Positions 32,125 to 43,369 of a DNA stretch of 64,000 bases are shown piece after piece. The first letter of the stretch is position 1, and each line of letters opens with the position of its first letter. Where the stretch lies: the NCBI RefSeq assembly GCF_028583425.1, contig NC_072795.1:67594001-67658000 (forward strand), written 5' to 3'. This DNA is from Eublepharis macularius (Eukaryota > Chordata > Lepidosauria > Squamata > Eublepharidae). The position numbers and the translations under genes were made by a program. Below the pieces are notes generated by a model, which had not been told where the DNA came from, searched no databases, and saw only the letters and a list, made by a program, of their open reading frames with translations.

Positions 32125-32345
32125 TTCAAAGCTTAGGATCAGGACTCGTCAGGACAAGCTGCCTTTCAAAATATTGGAGATCTCCTAGAATTACAATTGA
32201 TCTCCCAGCCACAGAGATTAGTTCCCCTGGAGAAAATGGTTGCTTTGCAGGGTGGATTCTATGGCATTATACTCTGCTGAAGTCCCTCCTCTTCCCAAAA
32301 CCCACCCTCTCTACCCTCAAATCTTCAGGAATTTTCTAACCTGGG
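32125..32345 (+). mobile_element. TA-flanked MITE family (GGGTTGCCAAC type), degenerate copy
   Basis: It has the internal blocks GATCTCC, GTTCCCCTGGAGAAAATGG, GGGTGGATTCTATGGCATTA and AAATCTTCAGGAATTT, shared with the copies at 54851, 55154, 48672 and 57612. The left end is eroded. A further partial copy in the opposite direction is at about 32505..32665. Confidence 0.65.
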
Positions 32346-32504
32346 AGCTAGTAACACTATGACCAAGGGAAGAAAACTAGGTAAGGAGCAAGTTTATTCA
32401 CTCTCTAGCATGGACAGCAATATGTAACTTGCAGTTAGGTTTTATTGTGAACAAGTCCTAAACCACTGACTGCCACAGTGAACTGAAGCTGAAGATTCGG
32501 GACG

Positions 32505-32665
32505 GGGGGGGGGGGGCACTAGTGTTTGGAGAGAGGGAACTCAGTGGGGATGTGATACAGACTCTGCCCTCCAAAACTGCCATTTCTTTCAGAAGAACTG
32601 ATATCTGTAGTCTGGAGAACAGTTTGTAATTCTGAGAGAACTCCAGGAAACCCCATGAAGCTGCA
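32505..32665 (-). mobile_element. TA-flanked MITE family, partial antisense copy
   Basis: Reverse-complement blocks (GACTCTGCCCTCCAAAACTGCC, AGAAGAACTGATATCTGTAG) match the family interior. A poly-G run precedes it. Confidence 0.6.
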
Positions 32666-32675
32666 AGGTGACTGA

Positions 32676-32793
32676 GGGCCAAGCTACAAGTGACGAATGA
32701 CACTTGAACAGCAAGTGTATTTCTCCCTGTTCACTTGCCCTCCACTCAATCCACTTGCTGTTCAAGTGTCATTCGTCACTTGTAGCTTGGCCC
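32676..32793. mobile_element. Palindromic MITE family M1, copy b (inverted core)
   Basis: 118 bp with the same ends as copy a, but the core between the arms is in the opposite orientation (CTCCACTCAATCC), as expected when a hairpin element inserts in either direction. Confidence 0.9.
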
Positions 32794-33302
32794 TAAATCA
32801 CATCATACTTTCTCTACATCGCTCAGGAGCATCTTGGGAGGTATATGGAACATTGGTCTGACTTTCCACTGCTGTTCTTACATTAAGCTGTTAGTTGATC
32901 CTTTGAAGAGTATAGACAATGGAGCCCAAATTCTGCTGCCAGATACGAACATGAAGTTCCAATGGCTTCCAAAAGAACACCTCTCCATTCCCTTCTAAGA
33001 ACCATGTTTGTGAAAAGTAGGTTAATGAACAGGGATTTTTCACGAAAGATCCTGAAATATGTGACCATGTGGCGCACAGGGCAGCTCCCCAAGCACATGC
33101 TGATGAGTTCTAGAATGAAGCTGTTCCTCTGAAAGGGGCAGAGCAGCTGTCCAATGTAGCATCATGCAGAGCTAGAACGCTGAATTATATTGCTAGTACA
33201 AAACTTACAAGAGACGTGAGGAATGGAAAGCCCTCCTAAAGCCACGGTTTGTGTATTGGGTAAACATATATGTATGGATACAGGGTGCTAAGTTATAAAT
33301 AA

Positions 33303-33465
33303 AGGTAAAGGTAGTCCCCTGTGCAAGCACCGAGTTATTACTGACCCATGGGGGATGTCACATCATGACGTCTTCTTGGCAGACTTTTTACGGGGTGGTT
33401 TGCCATTGCCTTCCCCAGTCGTCATTGCCTTACCCAGTCATCAACTGGGTACTCTCAGTTATAAA
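33303..33465 (+). repeat. Dispersed repeat with TAGTCCCCTGTGCAAGCACC
   Basis: It has the blocks GTCCCCTGTGCAAGCACCG, ACTGACCCATGGGG, GACTTTTTACGGGG and TTTGCCATTGCCTTCCCCAG. It is a widely dispersed short repeat in squamate genomes as I recall it; the class is not known to me. It shares GGTTTGCCATTGCCT with the 5S-type SINE at 61430. Confidence 0.6.
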
Positions 33466-33469
33466 TTAT

Positions 33470-34429
33470 AAATTATTTATAAGTTATAAATAAAACACTA
33501 TAAAACTGTACCTGCATCGGCCAGGGTTTCCACAATTTCTAATGAGTCAGGGAGATCTGAAGCATTAGGAAGGGTTTATGCTTTAATGGGGCTGAAGGGT
33601 TTGGGGAATGCCCTGGCCTTCAAGTCTATTAGCATGATATGATTAATTTATGAGATGTCAGAGATAAAACAGGACATTTTCTACCATGAGGTTGGTGGAA
33701 TCATGGGGGTTTGGGGAAAGGTGTGAATATTACATGTTTGTACAGGGTCCTTAGAAATTATGCTGGGATTTTAGGATCAGGCTGTACACAGCTACTACTT
33801 TTATGTATGTATGTATGTATTTAAAATATTGATATGGATTCCTTTCCCCTGAACATCTCAGGACCCAAGACAAGGCACTTTGTTTCTACCCACACCGTAT
33901 CAATGTGCCCTGATGCTTTCTAGCAAGGAAATGCTGGGGCTTGCTCTGCTTTATTCATTGTGTGAAGGAACCAGTCCTCTCTCACTAACTGTTCTTTTTC
34001 CAAGGCTATGTAGTGGCCTAGAGCCAGCTATGTCAGCTACGATAGGCTACAAGAATACGGCTAAGTTAAGAACTTTAAGTCTTTACTCATGGAATTAGGA
34101 AAAATCGAATTCCAGCATACTTCTGTCTAGTCAACAGATAAAAGAATCTTGGATTTATAGTTTTAAAAATCCCACAGCCCTGTGCACTTAATTCTTTGGT
34201 AGCCATTGTCAAGTAATCTGTAAATGTGCTTTTTGTGTCAATTACAGGCAAATATATTTAGCAAGAGATAAAGCTTTGTTTTTATTTCTCTGACTGTAAT
34301 CTTATATTCTTTGTATATATATTCCTAACATTTTAGCAAACTTGGGTGACAGGATTCTATTAAGTTTCCCTCTTTTCATATTAATACCTTTATCCTTTTG
34401 ACCATCCTTCTATGGAAGATCCAGAGGAG
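33470..34429. other. Intergenic DNA, no gene recognised
   Basis: A short (TATG)n tract lies at about 33802..33820. No gene, and nothing else identified. Confidence 0.3.
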
Positions 34430-34640
34430 TTAGCCGTGTTAGTCTGTAGTAGCAAAATCAAAAAGAGTCCAGTAGCACCTTTAAGACTAATCAATTTTAT
34501 TGTAGCATAAGCTTTCGAGAATCAAGTTCTCTTCATCAGACCAGTCTCTGTTCCATGCATCTGACGAAGAGAACTTGATTCTCGAAAGCTTATGCTACAA
34601 TAAAATTGGTTAGTCTTAAAGGTGCTACTGGACTCTTCTA
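34430..34640. mobile_element. Penelope-like element remnant with head-to-head inverted ends
   Basis: About 34470..34540 and 34558..34636 are reverse complements (GAGTCCAGTAGCACCTTTAAG ... and its complement), separated by a short spacer. Each arm has CTGANGA and GAAA flanking a paired segment: 34561..34567 with 34584..34587 on +, and 34533..34539 with 34513..34516 on the minus strand. The left flank GAGTTAGCCGTGTTAGTCTG is the usual end of this family. Confidence 0.8.
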
Positions 34641-34749
34641 TGGAAGACTAACTTTTAGGGGTAAGCGATTGGATCTGGCAGCTTTCTGTCTCAGTACCCA
34701 ACTTAGATCTTATAACACCTTTGAGATAACACCTCATAACTACATGTTC

Positions 34750-35215
34750 AGGTTTTTAAAGCATTAGGGCTTTCCTAGACTCAGCTTTTAAAGAGTTAGG
34801 TTCCCCAGACCCAACTTGAGTTCCTGCAGCCACATAGCAGTGGTGGGGAATGGATGTTTTAAAACAAAGGAGAGCCTCAAAATGCCACCATGGGGGGGGG
34901 GGGGAGAGGAAGAGCTCCTACACCCTCCCCCCCAGCCATTTCCGCATGTCAAATTAGCATGGGGGAGGGTATTTCCCTATTTTTACTGCTCCACATGTGC
35001 AGAATACTTCACATGAAGCAACAAAAACAAATACCCCCTCCTTGATATTTTGGTAAACATCTTGAGGAGGGAGGAATGAGACCTTCTTCCCCCTGTGGTG
35101 GCATTCTGAGGTCATTTGAGCTCTCCTTTATTTTTTAACAACTATTCCCCATAGCTGCTGTGTGGCTGCAGGAACCCAAGTTGGGTCTGAGGAACCCCGA
35201 CCCAAGTCTTCAAAA
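34750..35215. mobile_element. Large palindromic MITE family M4, copy 1
   Basis: The ends CAGGTTTTTAAAG / CTTCAAAACCCTG are inverted. Inner blocks also mirror each other: TTCCTGCAGCCACATAGCAG against CTGCTGTGTGGCTGCAGGAA, and GGAGAGCCTCAAAATGCCACC against its complement. It is the same family as 49648..50077. Non-coding. Confidence 0.75.
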
Positions 35216-36660
35216 CCCTGTGCATAAAGAGAGACCATTAAGGGTGGTTTCTACTAATTTTTAGTGGGTTTAGTCCCAGCATTATGGCTGAAGTACATAA
35301 ACTCCTGTCTAATCCCATTTACCAAATGATGCCTGGCAGCCTGGGATGTGAGAGGGCAGAGTAAGTGCTCTTGGAAGGATCCCAAGGATGTTGCAACATA
35401 GCAGCACAGATCAGGAAATGAAGGTTTGACTAATCCCAGAAGGTGTCCACTCCTAATGGTGATCATAAGGTATTTTGCTTGTCTCCTGTTAGAATGCTCT
35501 GCAGACTTAATAGGCACTAGGTGGAGCTGGTATCAGGTTGCATCTTTAGTCTTCTGGATAGAAAGTGAGAGTAGCAGTCAGCAACTGGAGACGCAGCCTT
35601 TAACGTGCAGGTATGAAAAACGGGTTAATCAAATGTCTAACACTAGGGTATCTTCAAAGGCTTAGAATGTGTGTGTGTAGGGGAGTCAGTGAGTGGGTGA
35701 TGTGGTCTTTCTTTAACAATGCCAGAAATTAATTGGGTAATATTTACATAGTCTGAGTCTGCCTTTCCCAGTCATTTCCTTCCATTTGACAAATGTACTC
35801 TCTGTAGCAATTAAATTTAGTTGTTCCCCAAATAGACAAAGGTTCCAGGTGGCTGTGTTGGTCCAGGAAGTATCCCAAAACAAAAACCATGTAACATCCG
35901 GCTTCTGTTAAGTCTGTAGAGCATACTACATGAGAAGAAGACAGAAGGCCTTAAAATCATAATGACCTGACCCCTTCCTTTCCCCCTCATCCCTGCTCTC
36001 TCTTTTCTTTTTTGACATACAGCCTGACATACAACTAGGTTCCGGAGTACTCAAACACTTGCACACTGCTTGTGTTATTTTGTTTGCCCTTAACAAAAGG
36101 TATTACATGGCCTCAGAAGCAAGATTCGGGTTTGAGAGTCTCCAAAGAAACCTGTAATTGCCCAAGAAACTGAAACATGAGGTAAAATGTTGTGCTTGTG
36201 TAAGAGTGTCACATGTGAAGATGCTGGGCAGGAACCTGCTTCTGATTTCTCTTTGTTTTATTGGCAAGATGCCAGTACCCATGGAGAGGGAAGATGATGA
36301 GAAATACCCAGAGGCTGTTTCTGTTGGTGATCATGCTGTTGAAGCATGAAGAAGTACTGGATCAATGCACTCTTTGATCATCCTTGATTTAGGGATCCAG
36401 GATGGAGTTAGTGCCTGGACACAAGAAATATAGAGATCTGGCTTTGGTCCATCAAAATTATCTTACTGGTGAAGCATATTTTATTAAGCACTTCAAATGA
36501 CTTTTAATCCCCTGGATCCAGAGGAACATGCGCTCTTTCAGGAAGTCTATCCAAAAAGACTTCCAAGATACTTTCCAGTTCAAACTCAGTTTCAAGTGAA
36601 GTACTATACCTGAATTAGCCGTCACTTGCACCAGCCTGGTATGGAATCCCTCTGCCTTCA
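35216..36660. other. Intergenic DNA, no gene recognised
   Basis: About 35845..35900 (GTTCCAGGTGGCTGTGTTGGTC) resembles the terminal text of Penelope-like elements. The small open frame at 36158..36349 has no known relatives that I recognise. Confidence 0.3.
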
Positions 36661-36667
36661 TCACTGA

Positions 36668-36785
36668 GGGCCAAGCTACAAGTGACAAATGACACTTGAA
36701 CGGCAAGTGGATTGAGTGGAGCACAAGTGAACAGGGAGAAATACACTTGCCATTCAAGTGTCATTCGTCACTTGTAGCTTGGCCC
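36668..36785. mobile_element. Palindromic MITE family M1, copy c
   Basis: 118 bp with the same arms and core as copy a (GATTGAGTGGAGCAC). It lies only about 160 bp from copy d. Confidence 0.9.
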
Positions 36786-36948
36786 TGGGTAAACAGTAGT
36801 ACTATCCTAAATATTGACCTTTATGGGGAAATTGTTAAGGAGAAATTCATGCTTTTTGCATTCTTCTTGGAGTCCGCAGAAACCTTTGATTCCTGTGATA
36901 CAGAGAACAGAAAGTGACCTTGCTTCTGGCAAAGAGATAGGGGACTTT

Positions 36949-37145
36949 GGGCCAAGCTACAAGTGACGAATGACACTTGCCTAGCAAGTGAACAGACTCA
37001 CGTGTATTCCTCCCTGTTCACTTGCCATTCACTTGCACTCCACTTGATCAAGTGGTGAGTAAGTGAATGGCAAGTGAACAGGGAGGAATACATGTGAGTC
37101 TGTTCACTTGCCAGGCAAGTGTCATTCGTCACTTGTAGCTTGCCC
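36949..37145. mobile_element. Palindromic MITE family M1, copy d (long 197-bp variant)
   Basis: The outer arms are as in the other M1 copies, but the interior is replaced by a nearly continuous inverted repeat (GTGAACAGACTCACGTGTAT... mirrored), so almost the whole element is one hairpin. The core repeats CACTTGCCATTCACTTGC-like text. Confidence 0.88.
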
Positions 37146-37179
37146 CTACATTAGTAGGTGGTCTATGGAGTCCCCACTC

Positions 37180-37355
37180 CTCTACTTAAAGCCAGCTGGG
37201 TGACTCTGGGTCAGTCACAGCTTCTTGGAGCTCTCTCAGCCCCATCCACTTCACAGGGTGATTGTCACAATAACAACACACTTTGTAAACCGCTCTGAGT
37301 GAGCATTAAGTTGTCCTGAAGGGTGGTATATAATTTGAATGTTGTTATTATGTTA
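37180..37355 (+). mobile_element. MIR-like SINE fragment with L2-type tail
   Basis: GTGACTCTGGGTCAGTCAC matches the core of MIR-type SINEs. The tail AACCGCTCTGAGTGAGCATTA, GTTGTCCTGAAGGGTGG, TATATAA and ATGTTGTTATTAT is L2/CR1-like. Confidence 0.65.
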
Positions 37356-37359
37356 TTAT

Positions 37360-39150
37360 GTCCAAATTAGGGAGTTCTTTCTGGGGATGCTATGAATTCA
37401 GATCTAGATGACTGCATATCTGTGGACCAGTACAAATAAAAGTTTTAGGCATGACAAAGTTCAGTGATGCATTTAAGTCTGCAACTTGCCAAGATGCAGG
37501 GAGGGAATGAATTTCAGTGGACATTGACACTGTGCCATCTTGGGACATGTGAAAATGAGGCACACTGCTTGCAAATGAATATTTATTCTGTATCTCCCTA
37601 AAGCTTGCCAGGTATCTTGTGTACATAGATAATTCCTTGTTATGTTTGGATCACCACTGCCAGGGCAAAGACATTCACAGTGACAACATTGCTTCTGCAG
37701 AGAGATTTACTTGGGACCTACAAAAGTATGCCTTGCAGTTCATTCTGAAACCTGTACAGTTTCAAAGTTGCTCAGTGGTATACCTCCCAATGCACTTGTT
37801 TCTAAAAACAGGAACCTTGCAAACTGAACATGATGTGCCCATGGACATCATTGCTCAAAGGACACTGAATTGTTCTTGTGGTTCAAGCTGGTCTTGTTAA
37901 CTTTCCTGCATTATGTTTTGCCTGCACAGGAACTTAGGGGGTCACAATAGGTCTTGATTGAGTACCAACATTTAGAAATGTATTATGTGAGATGATTGCT
38001 TCTGACCATGCCAATGGCAAAAACTCTATTGGGTTCAACAGGTTGAGCAGTCTTTGCTTGCTTTGACTGTTGCTGGTTGAAGCAAGCAAAGACTTTATAC
38101 CATGAAAGTTATTGCCCAGAACAGGATTTTTGTCTTGTTGCTCTCTAAGTGCTTACTACCAACCTGTGTGTTTAAATCTGACATACCTTTATGGCTTCTT
38201 GTTTGACTTGCATTACTTATCTGCATTGGCAAGGCTTTGCATGTAAATCATAAGTCTTCTGAGCTAAGCGATGAAAAATTACATTTGTGCTAACCTAAAA
38301 AGGAATTGCTCATGACTTGTCAGAAACTATGGAAAAAGGTTTTCCTGAAGTAAGCGCTGCAGCATATTCAATTTTCTGTTGCATATGCAGATTGGCTGTA
38401 TTTGTACACAACTAGTCAATTGAAAGGGTTTAAATGGAAACCTTGTTGAATGTACTTTTTTGTTACAATTTGTTAAAGGACAATCACTCCGTGTATGCTT
38501 TCCCATCAAAGTTTTCTACCTCCTTTGACCTCTGAACTGTACTTTGGAGACCAAACCTAGTTTTTGCCAAAGCACTTTCTGCTGATATCACTGCTGATTG
38601 AATTCTGGAATAACATGCAAGGGTAAACCAGCCCGTGGATGGCAATTTTCAGTAGGAAACCAAGGCATGGGGCAAAGGTTAATCAGTTCATTCTTCCTCT
38701 CCCTTCTCCCATTCAAATCTCAGCCCCAGCAGCTGCATTTGTAAAAAAGAAAAATGATGGCAAAAAGAATCAAGGACTGCACACCACGTATAGCTCTATC
38801 ATGACTTGCCTATAAACTCCAGATCATACATACATGGTAAGGAAAACTGAAATGCAGTTATAAATTAACCTTCCTGAATAGCTGCTGGGTCATTCAAAAA
38901 CTTGATACAAGTGCATTTATAATTGCCCTTCTGATCTTCACATATGCAAAGCTGGAGAGGTCTGCGTAGCACACATGAATTCATTCTCAAGTTGTGCCTG
39001 CATTGACCAGAACAGTCTACCTTTCAAAATGTTCAGGAGACATGTAGTTACCACTTGCTTCTGAGATAAGTCCCAAAAGACAGCCATCTAAGCCTGTTTA
39101 CTTTGAAGTATTGGGTTAAGTACTGGCAAAGAACCCCAAGGACATGACTT
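37360..39150. other. Intergenic DNA, no gene recognised
   Basis: The + strand open frame at 37619..37900 (93 codons) has no domain I recognise. A small inverted repeat (GTCTTTGCTTGCTTTGAC against AAGCAAGCAAAGAC) lies at about 38050..38096. Confidence 0.3.
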
Positions 39151-39154
39151 TATG

Positions 39155-39365
39155 TTGTGAGATAGCGAGGAGTAGTTAGTATCAAACTAATGTCTGGGAT
39201 ATCCAGGTTTACATCCTCACTCTGCTATGAAAGCTTGCAACAACCTTGGGCTGTTACTCTCTTAGCGTAAGAAGATAAACTGGAGATGGGGAGAGTGATG
39301 ATGTATGTCTCTTTGGGTCCCCATTGGAGGAGATAATGGGGTATAAATACATTCTAGCATTTCTA
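39155..39365 (+). mobile_element. Degenerate tRNA-derived SINE
   Basis: TAGTTAGTATCAAACTAATGT, CACTCTGCTATGAAAGCTTGC and CTTTGGGTCCCCATTGGAGG follow the block order of the SINE at 40908..41140. Confidence 0.6.
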
Positions 39366-40905
39366 TCCTCCATCCCACTCTAATAATTATATTTGTTTAC
39401 AAAACGCACTACAGAGTTACCTCCATTTTTAGTTCAATGTTTAAAAGGATAACCTGAAGTCTGGGAAACAGTCTCTCCAGAGTAATAAGTATACTGTTTT
39501 ATGGGGCTTCAAATTCCCCAAAACAAGGAAAATTAAACACACTGTATAGTGCTTGCTTGCTTTCCATACCTGGCTTAGTTACAAAAAATGTTAATTTTCC
39601 AGTGTGTGTGTTTGTACGCATGCCACTTGCCCTTATTGCACAAATTAGATCTTGCTTTCTAGGTAGCATAACTTCCTGCTTGACAATCCAGAGATTCACA
39701 CTGATTTCACTAGGACCATTCTTAGAGTTCCTGCCTTGGACCGCATAATTTGTCTAGATAGTGGCAGATGCCTCAGGAAGAAGGGCTCCCTGATGGATTG
39801 GCTAGTAAGTGTTATTACTGCAATTCTACAACTTTCTAAGAATCTCACAGTGCAATTCTTTACAGAGATACTCTACCCTAAGCCCACAGATCTCTACTTC
39901 ACAAGCTGTAGCTAAGATTGACAATGCAATCCTAGGTAGATTGTGTTGTCTGTCTTAGCTACAGCTCATGACGTTGTAATTTTTTGTTGTAGACACTTTG
40001 TGAATGGACTCTGTCTCCAGCTTTGTACAGGTGGCCATTAGGTGTCAGAGGATCTGGGATTATATCCAATGCCTTGGCCAACGTCCTGTCCTCCAGGGAG
40101 CAAGTTCTAAGGTCCAAAGTCATGTGAGCTGGTCTCTGACGAAGAGGTTTGCTTACACATGCCTGCTCATCTATCTAAGCCTCTGCTGACTTATTTGACC
40201 CTATTTCAAAAAGGATCTACAAGTGACAATCAAGGACTGCATGAAAGAACACACAGGATGGCCACAGCAGCCATAGCTACAGAACAGCAGGGCTTCATGC
40301 CCAGTTTAGCAATAAATCCAGGTTTCTGATGAGTTTGCTATATTCTTGTGCTAGCTGTTGGTGAAGGTGAATATGCTGGGGATCAGCAGTCATGTGCTGA
40401 CAGTCCAGCTGTAGCTCTAAGTCCCAATATTTACCTTCCATTGGCTTGGCTATTGCTCCATGCTGGTGGAATGTTGCAAGAGCAATGATGTTCCCAAACT
40501 CTGGTAAACAATTTCCACCTCTCTTTGGCTGGGGCTCAATGGCGTATCTGTTTTGCACCTGTCCCTCCCCCCACCCCTGCCAAATCTTCTTCCCAATATT
40601 TCTGAAAAAATATCCATTCCCACCCTGAATCTCCAAAATCTCACCATCTCAAGTAGCAGTGTAGTCTGTAGCTAAATGTATGAGTGCTGCCCATACCTCA
40701 GCTGTTCCCATGACAACTGGCACCCCTTCCCAATAGGTGGCAAACATAAGCCCAATTGATGCCCAATGAGTCCCTCGTCAGTCACTCTCCAGGTTCTGCC
40801 CTTTTCCCTTTTGGGAATAATACATTTTCCCTAATAGTATATTAAGCAAAATAAACACTAAAATGGAATTTTGACTTGCTTCATTCGGGAGGGAGTGCCA
40901 CATGA
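39366..40905. other. Intergenic DNA, no gene recognised
   Basis: The minus-strand frame 40295..40636 (113 codons) is overlapped by frames in other registers and has no recognised motif. Confidence 0.3.
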
Positions 40906-40907
40906 CA

Positions 40908-41140
40908 GCCAGTGTGGTTTAGTGACTAAAATGATGGAATAGGATCTGGGCAACCCAGGTTCAATTCCCTACTCTACCACGGAAGGTCACTGATGACCTT
41001 GGCCCAGTCACACTCTCAGTCTAACCAACCTCAAAGGGTTGAGGTGAAAAAGTGGAGGAGAGCAGAAAGATGTAAGCCACTTTGGGTCCCCATTGGGGAG
41101 AAAGGCAGGGTACAAATAAAAATAAAATAAATAAAATATG
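40908..41140 (+). mobile_element. tRNA-derived SINE, best preserved copy
   Basis: The head GCCAGTGTGGTTTAGTGAC and B box GGTTCAATTCCC are intact, followed by CTACTCTACCACGG, CTTGGCCCAGTCAC, ACTTTGGGTCCCCATTGGGG and an AATAAA-rich tail. The tail resembles the L2 3' end at about 47640..47690, suggesting L2 supplies its reverse transcriptase. Confidence 0.75.
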
Positions 41141-41293
41141 TAGCATCGTATACAAGCTACCATGAAGATGTACGAGGCAAACACAGGAAATAACTTATAG
41201 TCCCATGACTACAAACTTGAATTGCCAACAGCCTGGAGGAAAAAAAATCTTGTTCCTTTAACAGGAGTTTAATAGGATATTATTGAGTTCCAT

Positions 41294-41411
41294 GGGCCAA
41301 GCTACACATGACGAATGACACTTGAACGGCAAGTGGATTGAGTGGAGGGCAAGTGAACAGGGAGAAATACACTTGCCATTCAAGTGTCATTCGTCATGTG
41401 TAGCTTGGCCC
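41294..41411. mobile_element. Palindromic MITE family M1, copy e
   Basis: 118 bp with arms as in the other M1 copies, differing by a matched change in both arms (CTACACATGACG and CGTCATGTGTAG), so the hairpin stays paired. It is flanked by CAT on both sides. Confidence 0.9.
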
Positions 41412-42550
41412 CATGCTATGAGAAGCTTCAATCATCCGTTTCCCCACATTAAGCTTCCATTAAAGGAGCAGGGCATTTTTTCCTCCAGGCTGTTGGTAAC
41501 CCTACTAAGAACAGAAATTATTTAGATTCCTTCTGCCTCATTGTTTTCATGGTTGCTTGGAGGCTGCACAATGGCACCCCTTTAGAAACTGTGGTCCAAT
41601 TCTTCACCTTCAAGCCTTTGGGATATTCAGCTTCTGATGACTCTTTCCACCTACTCTTCTTACTTTGCAAATATCACCAGCCCACAAGCCTCCTGCTACC
41701 TACTCCCTGTTATCCCACTTTTGCTTGTCTCTGTTCCAGCACTATCCCACACAATGCCTTCTTTTCTTGCCTAATTCTTTCCTGTGAATTCTGAATGAAA
41801 CTGAGGACCGGCAGGATCAATGTTATCAAAGACCTGCTCAATGAACAGATTAATGCTTCTGAGAAGTGTGGCAAAATGATCTTTTGATTTCCTCTGGTCA
41901 CCCACTCATCCTTTTTGCATTAACTCTCCCTTTGGACATCGTGTTACAACTGATGCCCTATTACTCACTAGATTAGATTGTGATTCCTATGCCTGCACAG
42001 GGTTGTGATCTTCAGTGCACATGATAGGGAGTGTATACACCTGTTGTCTCTTCAATATTCAGTGAAGAGTTTGCATTTGGATTTCCTATATTTGCTGCCT
42101 GAGGTGAAAAATCAACCCTTTGTACAAAGTACTGGAGGTTTCAAAACTGTAATTGCAGTTCTTACAGAAAAATGTCTCCATTTGGATGCCAAAGTAATAC
42201 CAAAGTAATTCTCTTGGTACTAGCACCCTTCACTGTAGACAGGTGCATTTTCTATGTCTGTGCAAAGGCAGAGGATATACTTTGTGAGGTGCACTGCTGA
42301 TACAGGATTATCCTGTGCATTTCATAGACTTTTTCCAAGATGCTGCTAAAGTACACAGTTTACAAATATTCAGAGTTCTCCTTATTCTTTTACATTTTCC
42401 TGTCTTGCACTTTCAAGATGATAAAAAGAAACAAGTGGATTGTTCCTTTTACTACCTAGGGATACCTGGCAGCCTCCATTGCTGCTCACAGTGATGAAGT
42501 TCTGCTGTGCCCATAATGGCTAGCAGATGTATTTGATTTGAATATTTTAT
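41412..42550. other. Intergenic DNA, no gene recognised
   Basis: Unique-looking sequence. No gene or repeat is named. Confidence 0.3.
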
Positions 42551-42554
42551 GCAT

Positions 42555-43110
42555 GCAGTAGAGTTTAGTTTTTCTTGGTGCAGAATTTTGATTGCCATCA
42601 CAGAGTTGGAAGGGGCCATACAGACCTTCTAGTCCAACCCCCTGCCCAATGCAGGATGAGCCTAAGTGTCCCTGACAAATATTCATCCATCCGCTTCTTG
42701 AAATCTTCCAGTGAAGGGGAGCTCACCACCTCCCTACACAGCTAATTCCACCTTTGAACTACTCTGACCGTGAAAAAGTTTTTCCTCATAACCTGCCGGT
42801 ACCTTTCTGCGTGTAATTTAAGCCCGTTGCTTTGGGTCCTATCCTCTACTGCCAACTGGAACAGCTTCTTGCCCTCCTCCAAATGACAGCCTTTCAAATA
42901 TTTAAAGAGAGCAATCATGTCCCCCCTCAATCTCCTCCAAATTAAACATTCCCAAGGCCCTCAGCCTTTCCTCATAGGGCTCAGTCTCCAAACCCCTGAT
43001 CATTCTTGTCCTCTCTTCTGCACCCTCTCAATTTTGTCCACATCCTTTTTGAAGTGAGGCCTCCAGAATTGCACACAATACTCCAGGTGTGGAGTACTTA
43101 TTACAGATCA
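42555..43110 (-). mobile_element. CR1 LINE 3' end
   Basis: Minus-strand 42742..42930 encodes MRGDMIALFKYLKG, then NGLKLHAERYRQVMRKNFFT and VRVVQRWN, the conserved C-terminus of CR1 ORF2. The 3' untranslated part at 42590..42660 (GTTGGAAGGGGCCATACAGA, TCTAGTCCAACCCCCTGCCC in + orientation) is classic CR1. It is truncated in 5'. Confidence 0.92.
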
Positions 43111-43275
43111 TAGTACTTCTAGAATTTAAAGGACTTCCATTGCATCACCAGGAGACTTGGATAAAGAGATATAGAGCTGGGTGCACAGGCAATTAAACTG
43201 CACAATAAATTTCAGACTGGTGCACTTGAGCTCTGATCCAAATCACTATAGGAGGTTACCATATTGTTGCTACAT

Positions 43276-43369
43276 CCAGAGGAGTTAGCCATGTTAGTCT
43301 GTAGTAGCAAAATAGATAAGAGTCCAATAGCACCTTACTGTAGCATAAGCTTTCGAGAACCACAGTTCT
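43276..43369 (-). mobile_element. Penelope-like end, left part, split by a solo LTR
   Basis: GAGTTAGCCATGTTAGTCTG, GAGTCCAATAGCACCTTA and GTAGCATAAGCTTTCGAGAA match the copies at 34430 and 25995. The element resumes at 44123..44150 (GTTCTCTTCGTCAGATGCAT) beyond the LTR. Confidence 0.8.
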
